Below are positions 51,518-61,273 of a stretch of DNA of 64,000 bases, in pieces. Each line of letters begins with the position of its first letter. Position 1 is the first letter of the stretch. The notes below the pieces were generated by a model, which did no database searches, was not told the DNA's origin, and was given only the letters and a program-made list of their open reading frames with translations. Both the position numbers and the translations under genes were made by a program. Source of the stretch: Paraburkholderia silvatlantica (lineage in GTDB: Bacteria > Pseudomonadota > Gammaproteobacteria > Burkholderiales > Burkholderiaceae); the NCBI RefSeq assembly GCF_003096715.1, contig NZ_QEOL01000031.1, forward strand, positions 41,810-105,809, given 5' to 3'.

Positions 51518-52045
51518 TTACTTGGCGGCATCTCCGATAAGTTGCGTTACGGACTGACGGCGAACCTTGATTCCATGCTGAGCCAGGTACGCGCGCCAAT
51601 AGCTCATGATTTCCCGAGTGAATTCATGTAGCGGCATCGCCGCGCCGTCTGAAAGATGGACCGTGATGTCAGGCCCTTCGACTTCGGCGAATTTAACCTC
51701 GCCCCGTCCATTGGCGTATATCTCGATGAATTTGGACTTGTGGCGGCGTACTGCCTTGGTGGGCGGTGGCTCGCGGAGCTGGAAGTGCTTCGTGGAATTG
51801 GCAATGTCCCTCGCAGCAGCAAGGGAAGGAACTTTGCTCCACTGCTCGTGAAATTGCTGTTGGTCTATCTTTTCGATGCCAAGGTGCTCAAGGACATAGT
51901 CACGCATGGCATGCGCGGTAACGCAGAAATTGAAGAAGTGATCTGCCTTATGAATACGACTGCGGGCGTGGAATGCGCGATATGACTCGCGTTCAAGTTT
52001 CCGGTACAAGGCCCCGGGCGAATTCAAGGAAGGTGTGAGCGTCAC
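51518..52045 (-). CDS. Cargo protein 1: hypothetical, HEPN-like impression
   Basis: 175 residues from a GTG start at 52045 with a weak site. An all-helical N-terminal part (KADHFFNFCVTAHAMRDYV, then RDIANSTKHFQL) is followed by a beta-containing C-terminus. The helical part gives a HEPN-like impression, but the R-to-H spacing (eight positions) does not fit the usual RX4-6H motif, so this is weak. It is the gene closest to attR. Confidence 0.5.
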   Translation of the reverse strand: MTLTPSLNSPGALYRKLERESYRAFHARSRIHKADHFFNFCVTAHAMRDYVLEHLGIEKIDQQQFHEQWSKVPSLAAARDIANSTKHFQLREPPPTKAVRRHKSKFIEIYANGRGEVKFAEVEGPDITVHLSDGAAMPLHEFTREIMSYWRAYLAQHGIKVRRQSVTQLIGDAAK

Positions 52046-52242
52046 AATTGCACTCGCTTGCAGATGGGGATTGGTCCGCTACGGCACAGAGAACCCGCAC
52101 GCGAGGTACGAGGCCGCGAAAGTAGAAAAGCGGCGACCCAAAAGCAAAAACGCGCGCACTTCACAGTGCACGCGTCGAGCATGGGATAAAGCATGGGAAA
52201 TCGTCACGCGCCTTCCTGATAGCCTTATCCCATAGGGGAATT

Positions 52243-52333
<91 letters not shown>

Positions 52334-52480
52334 GGGGCACTGCTTTTTTACTGCTTCCCCAGCGTTGGTCGGCAACCGGAGAAGCGAAGATTATAGAACA
52401 TTTTTTGAATTCTGCAAGCCCTCATTGGAAAAAGTTTCGAGAGCAAGGAAATTCGCATGTTCTGTGCGCGGAACAGCGCC

Positions 52481-53773
52481 TCAGGCGCCTGCTTCGAGAC
52501 GCGCCACGCCGCCCATATACGGCCGCAGCACTTCCGGCACGGTGACCGAGCCATCCGCTTCCTGATAGTTCTCCAGCACGGCAACGAGCGTGCGGCCCAC
52601 GGCGAGGCCCGAGCCGTTGAGCGTGTGGACGAGTTCCGGCTTGCCCTGCGCGCTGCGGTAGCGGGCCTGCATGCGGCGCGCCTGGAACGCTTCCGTGTTC
52701 GAGCAGCTCGAAATCTCGCGATAGGTGTTCTGCGCGGGCAGCCACACTTCGAGGTCATAGGTCTTGGCCGCCGAGAAGCCCATGTCGCCCGTGCAAAGCG
52801 TGATGACGCGATACGGCAGGCCGAGCTTCTGCAGGATGGTTTCCGCGTGGACGACCATCTGCTCGAGCGCGTCGTACGACGTTTCGGGCGCAACGATCTG
52901 CACCATCTCGACCTTGTCGAACTGGTGCTGACGGATCATGCCGCGCGTGTCGCGGCCATACGAACCGGCTTCCGAACGGAAGCACGGCGAGTGTGCCGTG
53001 AGCTTGATCGGCAGCGCGCTGCCTTCCACGATGCTCTCGCGCACCGTGTTCGTGAGCGAGATTTCCGAGGTCGATATGAGGTACTGCGTGACCGTGTTCT
53101 CGCCGCCGCCCTTTTCCACGCGGAACATGTCGTCGGCGAACTTGGGCAGTTGGCCCGTGCCGTACAGGATTTCCGGGTTGACGATGTAGGGCGTGTACGC
53201 TTCCGTGTAGCCGTGGTGGAGCGTGTGCGTGTCGATCATGAACTGCGCGAGCGCGCGGTGCAGACGCGCGATCTGGCCGCGCAGCATCGTGAAGCGCGCG
53301 CCAGAGAGCTTCGCGCCCGTCTCGAAGTCTAGACCCAGCGGCGTGCCGACGTCCACGTGATCCTTCACCTCGAAGGCGAACGCGCGCGGCGTGCCCCAGC
53401 GGCGCACTTCCACGTTGTCCGCCTCGTCCTTGCCCGCGGGCACGCTTTCGTGCGGCAGGTTCGGCACGCCGAGCAGCAGGTCCGAAAGCTTCGCCTGGAT
53501 CTCGTCGAGCTTGCCGGCCGACGTCTTCATCTCGTCGCCGATGCCGCCCACTTCGGCCATGACCGCCGAGGTGTCCTCGCCGCGGCCTTTCATCGCGCCG
53601 ATCTGCTTCGACAGGCTGTTGCGGCGCGCCTGGAGCTCTTCGGTGCGGGTCTGGATGGCGCGGCGTTCCGCTTCGAGCGCGGCAAAAGCCGCGACGTCGA
53701 GGGTATAGCCGCGGTCGGCGAGGCGCTTCGCGACGCCGTCGAGGTCTTTGCGCAGCAGCTGGATGTCGAGCAT
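52481..53773 (-). CDS. serS: Seryl-tRNA synthetase
   Basis: Class II synthetase charging tRNA-Ser, 430 residues from ATG 53773, the same length as the E. coli enzyme. An N-terminal coiled-coil arm (MLDIQLLRKDLDGVAKRL onwards, about residues 30-100) contacts the tRNA variable arm. Motif 2 (FRSEAGSYGRDTRGMIRQHQF in parts) and motif 3 (NGSGLAVGRTLVAVLEN) are intact. An earlier open frame upstream is not conserved. Its substrate tRNA gene is 150 nt downstream. Confidence 0.96.
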   Translation of the reverse strand: MLDIQLLRKDLDGVAKRLADRGYTLDVAAFAALEAERRAIQTRTEELQARRNSLSKQIGAMKGRGEDTSAVMAEVGGIGDEMKTSAGKLDEIQAKLSDLLLGVPNLPHESVPAGKDEADNVEVRRWGTPRAFAFEVKDHVDVGTPLGLDFETGAKLSGARFTMLRGQIARLHRALAQFMIDTHTLHHGYTEAYTPYIVNPEILYGTGQLPKFADDMFRVEKGGGENTVTQYLISTSEISLTNTVRESIVEGSALPIKLTAHSPCFRSEAGSYGRDTRGMIRQHQFDKVEMVQIVAPETSYDALEQMVVHAETILQKLGLPYRVITLCTGDMGFSAAKTYDLEVWLPAQNTYREISSCSNTEAFQARRMQARYRSAQGKPELVHTLNGSGLAVGRTLVAVLENYQEADGSVTVPEVLRPYMGGVARLEAGA

Positions 53774-53870
53774 GGGATTGTGAGACGCAGTGTCGTTGTG
53801 TGAAGGGACGATTTTAGCGCACCGGCCAGGGCATCCCGGCGCGGCTGGCATCGCCGTTGTTCGAGGCAGC

Positions 53871-55202
53871 TCAGCCCTTGCGCTTCCTGTCGCGAAGTTC
53901 ATCGCGGTGTTCTTCGCGCCATTGCGCGTCGAGATCGGCCAGACGCGCGAGCTTTTCGCCGATCTTGCCCTCCAGCCCGCGCGGCGTGGGCTGATACCAG
54001 CGCGGCTCGCGCATGCCGTCAGGCAGATAGGTTTCGCCGGCCGCGTAGGCGTCGGGTTCGTCGTGCGCGTAGCGGTATTCGTGGCCGTAGCCCAGCTCTT
54101 TCATGAGCCTCGTCGGCGCGTTGCGCAGATGGATGGGCACTGCGCGCGACTGGTCCTTGCTCACGAAGCGCCGTGCCTCGTTATAGGCGTTGTAGCCCGC
54201 GTTCGATTTCGGCGCGACAGCCAGATAGATCACGGCCTGCGCGAGCGCGAGCTCGCCTTCGGGCGAACCGAGGCGCTCGTAGGTCTCGGCGGCGTCGAGC
54301 GTGATGCGCCCGGCGCGCGGATCGGCGAGGCCGATGTCCTCCCACGCCATGCGCACGATGCGCCGCGCGAGATAACGCGGGTCCGCGCCGCCGTCGAGCA
54401 TGCGGCAGAACCAGTAGAGCGCGCCGTCCGGGTTGCTGCCGCGCACCGACTTGTGCAGCGCGCTGATCTGGTCGTAAAACGCATCGCCGCCTTTGTCGAA
54501 GCGGCGCAGGTTTTCGGCGAGCGCGCTGCCGAGCAGTTCGCTGTCGATCCCGGTCTTCTTTTGCTGGGCGGCCGCGCGCGCGACGATTTCGAGGTTGTTC
54601 AGGAGCTTGCGCCCGTCGCCGTCGGCGGAACCGATCAACGCCTTTTTTGCTTCGTCCGTGAAAGTCAGGCCGCCCAGTTCCCCGCTCGCGCGCTCGAGCA
54701 GTTCGCCCTGCTCCTCCTCGTCGAGGCTCTTGAGCACATACACGGCGGCCCGGGAAAGCAATGCGCTGTTCACCTCGAACGACGGGTTTTCCGTCGTCGC
54801 GCCGATGAACACGAAGAGGCCCGACTCCACATGCGGCAGGAAGGCGTCTTGCTGGCTCTTGTTGAAGCGATGGACCTCGTCGACGAACACGAGCGTCTGG
54901 TGGCCGTGCGCACGATGCAGCTGCGCCTGCTCCACGGCCTCGCGGATGTCCTTTACGCCCGAGAGCACCGCCGAGAGCGCGATGAATTCGGCGTGGAAGG
55001 CATCGGCCATGAGGCGCGCGAGCGTGGTCTTGCCCACGCCCGGCGGCCCCCAGAGGATCATCGAATGCGCTTCGCCCGACTCGAATGCGACGCGCAGCGG
55101 CTTGTTGGGCCCGAGCAGATGCTTCTGGCCGATGACCTCGTCGATGGAGCGCGGGCGCAGCCGTTCGGCGAGCGGGACGTTGGCACGGGTTTCTTCAAAC
55201 AT
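53871..55202 (-). CDS. rarA: Replication-associated recombination protein A (RarA/MgsA)
   Basis: AAA+ clamp-loader-like ATPase acting at stalled replication forks, 443 residues from ATG 55202. MFEETRANVPLAERLRPRS, Walker A GPPGVGKTTLA, Walker B VFVDEVHRFNK, sensor FIGATTENPSFEVN, and the C-terminal tetramerisation part (YGHEYRYAHDEPDAYA) are characteristic. It lies directly upstream of serS with a 97-nt gap. Confidence 0.94.
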   Translation of the reverse strand: MFEETRANVPLAERLRPRSIDEVIGQKHLLGPNKPLRVAFESGEAHSMILWGPPGVGKTTLARLMADAFHAEFIALSAVLSGVKDIREAVEQAQLHRAHGHQTLVFVDEVHRFNKSQQDAFLPHVESGLFVFIGATTENPSFEVNSALLSRAAVYVLKSLDEEEQGELLERASGELGGLTFTDEAKKALIGSADGDGRKLLNNLEIVARAAAQQKKTGIDSELLGSALAENLRRFDKGGDAFYDQISALHKSVRGSNPDGALYWFCRMLDGGADPRYLARRIVRMAWEDIGLADPRAGRITLDAAETYERLGSPEGELALAQAVIYLAVAPKSNAGYNAYNEARRFVSKDQSRAVPIHLRNAPTRLMKELGYGHEYRYAHDEPDAYAAGETYLPDGMREPRWYQPTPRGLEGKIGEKLARLADLDAQWREEHRDELRDRKRKG

Positions 55203-55423
55203 GACGTTTTCGCGATAATGACGGCTTGCCGGCTGGCCGCGGGTGTGTTGCAAATTCGGTGGCAGATCGGGGCACGGCGCCCGACACCACAAAACGGCCC
55301 GTCGCACCGGATGCAGTCGTGCATTATGACAGCGTGCGCCGCGGCGCGAAGCGCGGGCAGAGCCGCTCGAGCCGCCCCCGGATGAAACAGACAAAACAGA
55401 CGATACAGAGGAAAGCGTTCCAG

Positions 55424-56740
55424 ATGACTCAAGATTCGCACGCCGGCGAAGCCGGCTCCACCTACGCGCCGAACGTGCCCGTGCCCGACGCGCGCCGTCA
55501 GTTCCGCACCGGCGACGCCTTCGCGCTGTGGTTTTCGCTCGGCATCGGCCTGCTCGTCGCGCAGGCGGGCGCGCTGCTCGTGCCGGGCCTCTCGCTGCCC
55601 CACGCACTGATGGCCGTCGTCATCGGCAGCGTGATCGGCGTCGTGCTGCTCGCGCTCGCGGGCGTGATCGGCACGGACACGGGCCTCGCCGCGATGTCGT
55701 CGCTGCGCCCGACGCTCGGCGTTCGCGGCGCGTCGGTGCCGGCCGTCATCAACATGGTGCAGCTCGTGGGCTGGGGCTCGTTCGAGATCATCGTGATGCG
55801 CGATTCCGCCGATGCGCTCGCCAAGCAAGCCTTCGGCCTGTCGATGCCGCTCGTCTGGACCCTGATCTTCGGCGTGCTCGCCACGCTGCTCGCCGTCAGC
55901 GGTCCGCTCTCGTTCGTGCGGCGTTTCCTGCGCACGTGGGGCATCTGGCTGCTGCTGGCGGGCGCGGCCTGGCTCACGTGGAGCCTGCTCGTGAAGCAGG
56001 ACCTGGGCGCGCTGATGCGCCGCCCGGGCACCGGCGAGATGCCGTTTGGCAGCGCCATCGACCTCGTGGTGGCGATGCCGCTCTCGTGGCTGCCGCTCAT
56101 TGCCGACTACACGCGTTTCGGCCGCAAAGCGGGCGAAACCTTCCGCGGCACGCTGTTCGGCTATGGCATCGCGAACCTGTGGTTCTATGCGCTCGGCGCC
56201 GTCTACGGCCTCGCCGCGGGCGGCGGCGACGCGCTCCTCACCACGGCGCTCGCGCAGGCCGGCGGCGGCTTCGCGCTGCTGCTCGTGCTGATCGACGAAA
56301 TCGACAACGCCTTCGCCGACATCCACTCGGCCGCGGTCTCGACCGGCACGTTCTGGACGCGCGCCAGCGTGCCATGGCTCTCGGCGGCGTTCGGCGCGCT
56401 GTGCACGCTGATCGGCCTCGTCGTGCCGATGGCGAAGTACCAGAATTTCCTGCTCTTCATCGGCTCGGTGTTCGCGCCGCTCTTTGGCGTGGTGCTCGCC
56501 GATCACTTCATCGTACGCCGCCGCCGCATCGACGCGCAGGCGCTCACCGAACTGAACGGCGCCTATGGCTATTCGGGCGGCTGGCACGTGAGCGCGTTCG
56601 TCGCGTGGGCGGTCGGTTTCGGCGCGTATCAGGCGCTCAACCAGTGGCTGCCGAACCTCGGCGCAACGCTGCCTTCGCTGGTGATCGGCGCGCTGTGCTA
56701 TCTCGTGCTCGCGGGGCGCCGGCGCGCGGCTTACGCGTAA
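55424..56740 (+). CDS. cytX: CytX/CodB-type permease (NCS1 family)
   Basis: Inner-membrane transporter of 438 residues with about 12 hydrophobic segments. FALWFSLGIGLLVAQAGALL at the start, WGSFEIIVMRD, SWLPLIADYTRFGR and DEIDNAFADIHSAAVS match the putative hydroxymethylpyrimidine transporter CytX within NCS1; cytosine or another pyrimidine is possible. AGAGGAAAG upstream of ATG 55424. I looked for a TPP riboswitch in the leader and found none, so thiamine control is not supported. Confidence 0.82.
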   Translation: MTQDSHAGEAGSTYAPNVPVPDARRQFRTGDAFALWFSLGIGLLVAQAGALLVPGLSLPHALMAVVIGSVIGVVLLALAGVIGTDTGLAAMSSLRPTLGVRGASVPAVINMVQLVGWGSFEIIVMRDSADALAKQAFGLSMPLVWTLIFGVLATLLAVSGPLSFVRRFLRTWGIWLLLAGAAWLTWSLLVKQDLGALMRRPGTGEMPFGSAIDLVVAMPLSWLPLIADYTRFGRKAGETFRGTLFGYGIANLWFYALGAVYGLAAGGGDALLTTALAQAGGGFALLLVLIDEIDNAFADIHSAAVSTGTFWTRASVPWLSAAFGALCTLIGLVVPMAKYQNFLLFIGSVFAPLFGVVLADHFIVRRRRIDAQALTELNGAYGYSGGWHVSAFVAWAVGFGAYQALNQWLPNLGATLPSLVIGALCYLVLAGRRRAAYA

Positions 56741-56773
56741 CCCGCCGCGCCTCCTCCGTTTGGAGAATAAAAA

Positions 56774-56803
56774 AACGCCAGGCCTGGCCAGCCTGGCGTT
56801 TTT
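56774..56803. terminator. Bidirectional terminator between cytX and bioB
   Basis: 10-bp stem AACGCCAGGC / GCCTGGCGTT (56774-56783 with 56791-56800), A-run on the left and T-run on the right, located between two convergent stops. Confidence 0.9.
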
Positions 56804-56825
56804 GCTTTCGGCTACGGGCGAAACG

Positions 56826-57902
56826 TCACTCGCAGTGGCCGCAGCCGCCGTGCGAATGTCCGTGATGCGCATGGTCGTCGGTCGGCAGATGCTGCGCGGC
56901 CTGCGCCGTGATGCCCAGGCGTTGCAGCAGCTTGCGGTCGGCTTGCGCCTGCGGATTGCTCGTGGTGAGCAGCTGGTCGCCGTAGAAGATCGAGTTCGCG
57001 CCCGCCATGAAACACAGTGCCTGGAGCGCGTCGTCCATCTGCTCGCGGCCCGCCGAGAGGCGCACCATCGCCTTGGGCATCGTGATGCGCGCCACCGCGA
57101 TCGTGCGCACGAACTCGAACGGGTCGATCGGTTCGGTGCCTTCGAGCGGCGTGCCCGCAACCTGCACGAGATTGTTGATGGGCACCGATTCCGGATACGG
57201 CTCCATGTTCGCGAGCTGGGCGATCAGGCCCGCGCGCTCGCGGCGCGACTCGCCCATGCCGACGATGCCGCCGCAGCACACGTTGATGCCCGCGTCGCGC
57301 ACGCGTTCGAGCGTCTCGAGGCGGTCCTCGTAGGTGCGCGTCGTGATGATCTTGCCGTAGTACTCAGGCGACGTATCGAGGTTGTGGTTGTAGTAGTCGA
57401 GGCCCGCATCGGCAAGTTCCTTGGCCTGGTGATCTTCGAGCATGCCGAGTGTCACGCAGGTTTCCAGACCCATCGCCTTCACGCCGCGGATCATGTCCTT
57501 GATCGGCTCCAGATGGCGGTCTTTCGGATTGCGCCACGCGGCGCCCATGCAAAAGCGCGTCGCGCCGTTGGACTTGGCCGCGCGCGCGGCTTCCAGCACG
57601 GCGTCCACGGCCATCAGCTTGCCCGCTTCGAGTTCGGTTTCGTAGTGCGAGGACTGCGGGCAGTACGCGCAGTCCTCCTCGCAGCCGCCGGTCTTGATCG
57701 AGAGGAGCGTGGAAAGCTGCACGGCGTTCGCGTCGAAATGCTCGCGATGCACCTGTTGCGCGCGGAACATCAGGTCGTTGAACGGCAGCTCGTAGAGCGC
57801 CGCGACGTCGGCGACTTTCCAGCGTGCAGCGGCTTCGGCTGCGGCCTGGGCGCTCGGCGCGGTGGCCTTCAGCGAGGTAAGGTCGATGTGGGTTTGCGTC
57901 AT
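56826..57902 (-). CDS. bioB: Biotin synthase
   Basis: Radical SAM enzyme inserting sulfur into dethiobiotin, 358 residues from ATG 57902 with AAGGACC as ribosome-binding site. The cluster motif is GGCEEDCAYCPQS (CxxxCxxC); GAAWRNPKDR, YNHNLDTSPEYY and the [2Fe-2S] ligand arginine region follow. Last gene of the biotin operon. A His-rich tail (HAHHGHSHGGCGH) is at the C-terminus. Confidence 0.96.
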   Translation of the reverse strand: MTQTHIDLTSLKATAPSAQAAAEAAARWKVADVAALYELPFNDLMFRAQQVHREHFDANAVQLSTLLSIKTGGCEEDCAYCPQSSHYETELEAGKLMAVDAVLEAARAAKSNGATRFCMGAAWRNPKDRHLEPIKDMIRGVKAMGLETCVTLGMLEDHQAKELADAGLDYYNHNLDTSPEYYGKIITTRTYEDRLETLERVRDAGINVCCGGIVGMGESRRERAGLIAQLANMEPYPESVPINNLVQVAGTPLEGTEPIDPFEFVRTIAVARITMPKAMVRLSAGREQMDDALQALCFMAGANSIFYGDQLLTTSNPQAQADRKLLQRLGITAQAAQHLPTDDHAHHGHSHGGCGHCE

Positions 57903-57943
57903 GGTGTCGTGGTCCTTCTTTACGTGACTGTGCTTGACTTGCA

Positions 57944-58654
57944 TCAGGCGTCGGCGCGCAGGCGCGCGAGCAACGCGTCGATGTTCAGATGTCCGGCCGC
58001 GTCGTCGGCGCTGGCACCGCGCATATGCGGCACGACGCCGACGAGCGGCGCGCCGTACTGGGCGGCGAGACGCTCGCGCAGCGCGGCGATGTTTTCTTCG
58101 GGGAACGTCATGGCCGGATCGATACGGTTCGCGACCCAGCCCGCGAGCTTCAATCCGCGCGCGGCAATCGCTTCGGCCGTGAGCAACGCGTGGCTGATGC
58201 AGCCGAGCCGCATACCCACCACGAGCAACACGGGCAGACCGAGCGCGACGGCGAGATCGGCGGTGTCAACGGTTGCCGTGAGGGGCACGCGAAAACCGCC
58301 TACGCCTTCCACGACGACGGCGTCCGCGCGCTCGCACGCCGCCTCGTGGCAATCGGCGATGCGCGCCATGTCGAGCGTCACGCCTTCGAGCGCGGCGGCG
58401 ATGTGCGGCGCGGCGGGCTCCTTGAGCAGAAACGGCGTGCGGACCGCGGGCGGCAGCAGCACGCTCGCGGCGGCGTCGAGCTGATCGGCGTCCTCGTTGT
58501 GCCACACGCCGTCGCGCTCGTACGCGCCCGCCGCGACCGGCTTGAGCGCCGTGGCGCGCAGCCCCGCGTGGGCGAAGCCGCGCAGCAGCGCCGCGCTCAC
58601 GAAGGTTTTGCCGATCTCGGTATCGGTGCCGGTGACGAAAAGCGAAACCGTCAT
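57944..58654 (-). CDS. bioD: Dethiobiotin synthetase
   Basis: Carboxylates diaminopelargonate with ATP to form dethiobiotin, 236 residues from ATG 58654. P-loop VTGTDTEIGKTF, the KPVAAG lysine and VEGVGGFRVPL are diagnostic. The start overlaps the bioF stop by 4 nt (ATGA). Confidence 0.95.
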   Translation of the reverse strand: MTVSLFVTGTDTEIGKTFVSAALLRGFAHAGLRATALKPVAAGAYERDGVWHNEDADQLDAAASVLLPPAVRTPFLLKEPAAPHIAAALEGVTLDMARIADCHEAACERADAVVVEGVGGFRVPLTATVDTADLAVALGLPVLLVVGMRLGCISHALLTAEAIAARGLKLAGWVANRIDPAMTFPEENIAALRERLAAQYGAPLVGVVPHMRGASADDAAGHLNIDALLARLRADA

Positions 58655-59874
58655 TGCGCGCACTCCTGCGCGCTTGTCCGTGCCTCGAGGCTCGCGCGCT
58701 GCAGCGAGGCGTTCAGCCGGTCGAGGTCGGCGTCCGAATGCGCGGCGCAGAGCGAAATGCGCAGGCGCGACGTGCCCTCGGGCACGGTGGGCGGACGAAT
58801 GGCCGGCACCCACAGGCCGTCGCGCTCCAGCGCGGCCTGCAGCGCGAGCGTTGCCTCGTTCGCGCCGATGACGAGCGGCTGCACCGCGGTATGCGAATCG
58901 ACGGGCTGCCAGCAGGTTCGCCCGAGCAGCGCACGCGTGCGCGCGATCAGATGCCTGAGATGCGCGCGGCGCGCATCGCCCTCCTCGCCTTCGATCAACC
59001 GCAGGCTCGCGGACACCGCATGCGCCACCGCCGGCGACGAAGCCGTGGTGAAGATGTACGGCCGCGCACGCTGCACGAGCCACTCGATCACGGTGCCGTG
59101 CGCGCAAACGAACGCGCCCGACACACCCGCCGCCTTGCCGAGCGTGCCGACCATCACGAGATGCTCCGAGCGCAGCGCGGCTTGTGCGAGCGCGCCGCGG
59201 CCTTGCGGCCCAAGTACGCCGAAACCGTGCGCGTCGTCGACCACGAGCCAGGCGCCATGCTGTTCGGCAAGTTCGACGAGACGCGCGAGCGGCGCGACGT
59301 CGCCGTCCATGCTGAACACCGTATCGCTCACGATCACTTTCGCGCTCGCGTCGGAGGCTTCGAGCAGCGCGGCGAGCGCCGCCATGTCGGCATGCGGATA
59401 GATCTGGATGTCGGCGCGCGAGAGCCTTGCACCGTCGATCAGCGAGGCGTGGTTGAGCGCATCGGAAAAGATCGTCGTGCCGCGCCCCGCAAGTGCGGTG
59501 AGCACCGCCAGGTTCGCCATGTAGCCAGTGCTGAAGTACAGCGCGCGCGGCGCAGCGGCAAAGGTGCCGGCGAATGCAGCGAGATCGTCTTCGAGCTGGG
59601 CGTGCGCGCGCGAGTGGCCACCCAGCAGATGCGAGCCGCCGCTGCCCGCGCCGTAGCGCTGCGCGCCTTCGGCGATGGCCGCGGCCAATTGCGGGTGCGC
59701 GGCGAGACCGAGATAGTCGTTGCTCGCAAAGCCGATGGTCGCGCGGCCGTCCACCTGCATGTGGGCGCTGCACGGCGTATCGGCGGTGCGGCGGCGGCGG
59801 CGCAGGCCGCGCGCGTCGATGTCGCGCAAGCCCTGTTCGAGGGTATCGAGCAGCGCGTTGTGATGATGCGCCAT
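58651..59874 (-). CDS. bioF: 8-amino-7-oxononanoate synthase
   Basis: PLP-dependent condensation of pimeloyl-ACP (or CoA) and alanine, 407 residues from ATG 59874 with GGAGGACC upstream. FASNDYLGLAAHPQL, GSGGSHLLGGHSRAHAQLE, DDAHGFGVLGPQGRG and the PLP lysine in TLGKAAGVSGAF are intact. It sits 1 nt after the bioA stop. Confidence 0.95.
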   Translation of the reverse strand: MAHHHNALLDTLEQGLRDIDARGLRRRRRTADTPCSAHMQVDGRATIGFASNDYLGLAAHPQLAAAIAEGAQRYGAGSGGSHLLGGHSRAHAQLEDDLAAFAGTFAAAPRALYFSTGYMANLAVLTALAGRGTTIFSDALNHASLIDGARLSRADIQIYPHADMAALAALLEASDASAKVIVSDTVFSMDGDVAPLARLVELAEQHGAWLVVDDAHGFGVLGPQGRGALAQAALRSEHLVMVGTLGKAAGVSGAFVCAHGTVIEWLVQRARPYIFTTASSPAVAHAVSASLRLIEGEEGDARRAHLRHLIARTRALLGRTCWQPVDSHTAVQPLVIGANEATLALQAALERDGLWVPAIRPPTVPEGTSRLRISLCAAHSDADLDRLNASLQRASLEARTSAQECAQ

Positions 59875-59875
59875 G

Positions 59876-61273
59876 TCAGAGGTCCTCCGCGACGGTGGCG
59901 TCGAAAGTCTCGCGCGTGCGTGTAGCGAGGAACGCCTGCATTTCGTTGTCCAGAATATACGGCGGCATGACGTAGACCGTCGTGCCGATCGGGCGCAGCA
60001 GCAGTTCGCGCTGCAGCGCGTTTTCGAAGAAGCGGCGCGAGAACGTCGCCGCGCGCCGCGGGTCCGGGAGCGCAACGTCGAACGCGAGTATCGTGCCGCA
60101 CTGGCGCAGATTGCGCACGAGAGGATGCGCCGCGAACGGCTCGAACCATTCGCGCAGTTGCGCCGATTTGTGTACGTTCGCGGCCAGCACGTCGTCGCGC
60201 TCGAACAGGTCGAGCGTGGCGAGTGCGGCCCGGCACGCGAGCGGATTGCCCGTGTACGAATGCGAATGGAGGAAGCCGCGCGTCGTGTCGTCGTCGTAGA
60301 ACGACTCGTAGATCGCGTCGCGCGACAGCACGATCGAAAGCGGCAGATAGCCGCCGCTGATGCCCTTCGAAAGCGTGAGCAGATCGGGCCAGATGCCCGC
60401 CTGCTCGCACGCGAAGAACGTGCCGGTGCGCCCGCAGCCCACGGCGATCTCGTCCGCGATCAGGTGCACGCGGTGACGGTCGCACAGCGCGCGCAGGCCC
60501 CTGAGATACGCGGGATCGTGCATCGCCATGCCGGCTGCGCACTGCACGAGCGGCTCGACGATCAGCGCGGCGATACGGCCTTCGCGCTCGACGAAAAGAC
60601 GCTCGACATCGGCCAGCGCGCGGGCCGCGACATCGGCCGCCGTTTCGCCGGGTTGCGCCGCGCGCGCGTCGGGCGAAGCGACCACATGCGCATGGTGCAG
60701 CAGCGGATCGTAAGCATCCCTGAAGAGCTTCACGTCGGTCACACCGAGCGCGCCGATGGTTTCGCCGTGATAGCTGTTGGCGAGGCAGACGAATTCGCGC
60801 TTGCCGCTGTCGCCGCGGTTGCGCCACGAATGAAAGCTCATCTTGAGCGCGATTTCGACGGCCGACGCGCCATCGGAAGCGAAGAACGCATGACCGAGCA
60901 CGCCGCCCGTGCGCGCCGACAGCCGCTCGGCAAGTTCCACGGCGGGCTCGTGCGTGCAGCCCGCGAGCATGACGTGCTCGAGCGTGTCGAGCTGCGCCTT
61001 GAGCGCGGCGTTGATCGACGGATTGGCGTGGCCGAAGAGATTCACCCACCACGAACTGATCGCGTCCAGATAGCGGCGGCCCTCGCGGTCGTGCAGCCAT
61101 GGACCTTCTGCGCGCGCGACGGCCACGAGCGGCAGGCGCTCGTGATGTTTCATCTGGGTGCAGGGGTGCCACACGGCGCGCAGGCTGCGGGCGACCCAGT
61201 CGGTTGCGGCGCGATCTTCGCGGGCAAGGTGCTCAGGGCGTGCAGGGTGTTCAGGGTGTGATAGCGAATTCAA
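59876..61273 (-). CDS. bioA: Adenosylmethionine-8-amino-7-oxononanoate aminotransferase
   Basis: PLP-dependent aminotransferase making diaminopelargonate, using S-adenosylmethionine as amino donor. 465 residues from TTG 61273. WHPCTQM, DAISSWWVNLFGH, YHGETIGALGV and the PLP lysine in TLSKGISGGYLPLS identify it. The TTG start is chosen because no ATG or GTG lies upstream of the conserved WHPCTQM and GGGAG is 6 nt before it. First gene of bioAFDB. No BirA-type operator is recognised. Confidence 0.9.
   Translation of the reverse strand: MNSLSHPEHPARPEHLAREDRAATDWVARSLRAVWHPCTQMKHHERLPLVAVARAEGPWLHDREGRRYLDAISSWWVNLFGHANPSINAALKAQLDTLEHVMLAGCTHEPAVELAERLSARTGGVLGHAFFASDGASAVEIALKMSFHSWRNRGDSGKREFVCLANSYHGETIGALGVTDVKLFRDAYDPLLHHAHVVASPDARAAQPGETAADVAARALADVERLFVEREGRIAALIVEPLVQCAAGMAMHDPAYLRGLRALCDRHRVHLIADEIAVGCGRTGTFFACEQAGIWPDLLTLSKGISGGYLPLSIVLSRDAIYESFYDDDTTRGFLHSHSYTGNPLACRAALATLDLFERDDVLAANVHKSAQLREWFEPFAAHPLVRNLRQCGTILAFDVALPDPRRAATFSRRFFENALQRELLLRPIGTTVYVMPPYILDNEMQAFLATRTRETFDATVAEDL

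Noticed and set aside
55203..55423. TPP riboswitch before the CytX-type permease
   Set aside because: The conserved CUGAGA and ACCUGA-type elements are not found in the leader.
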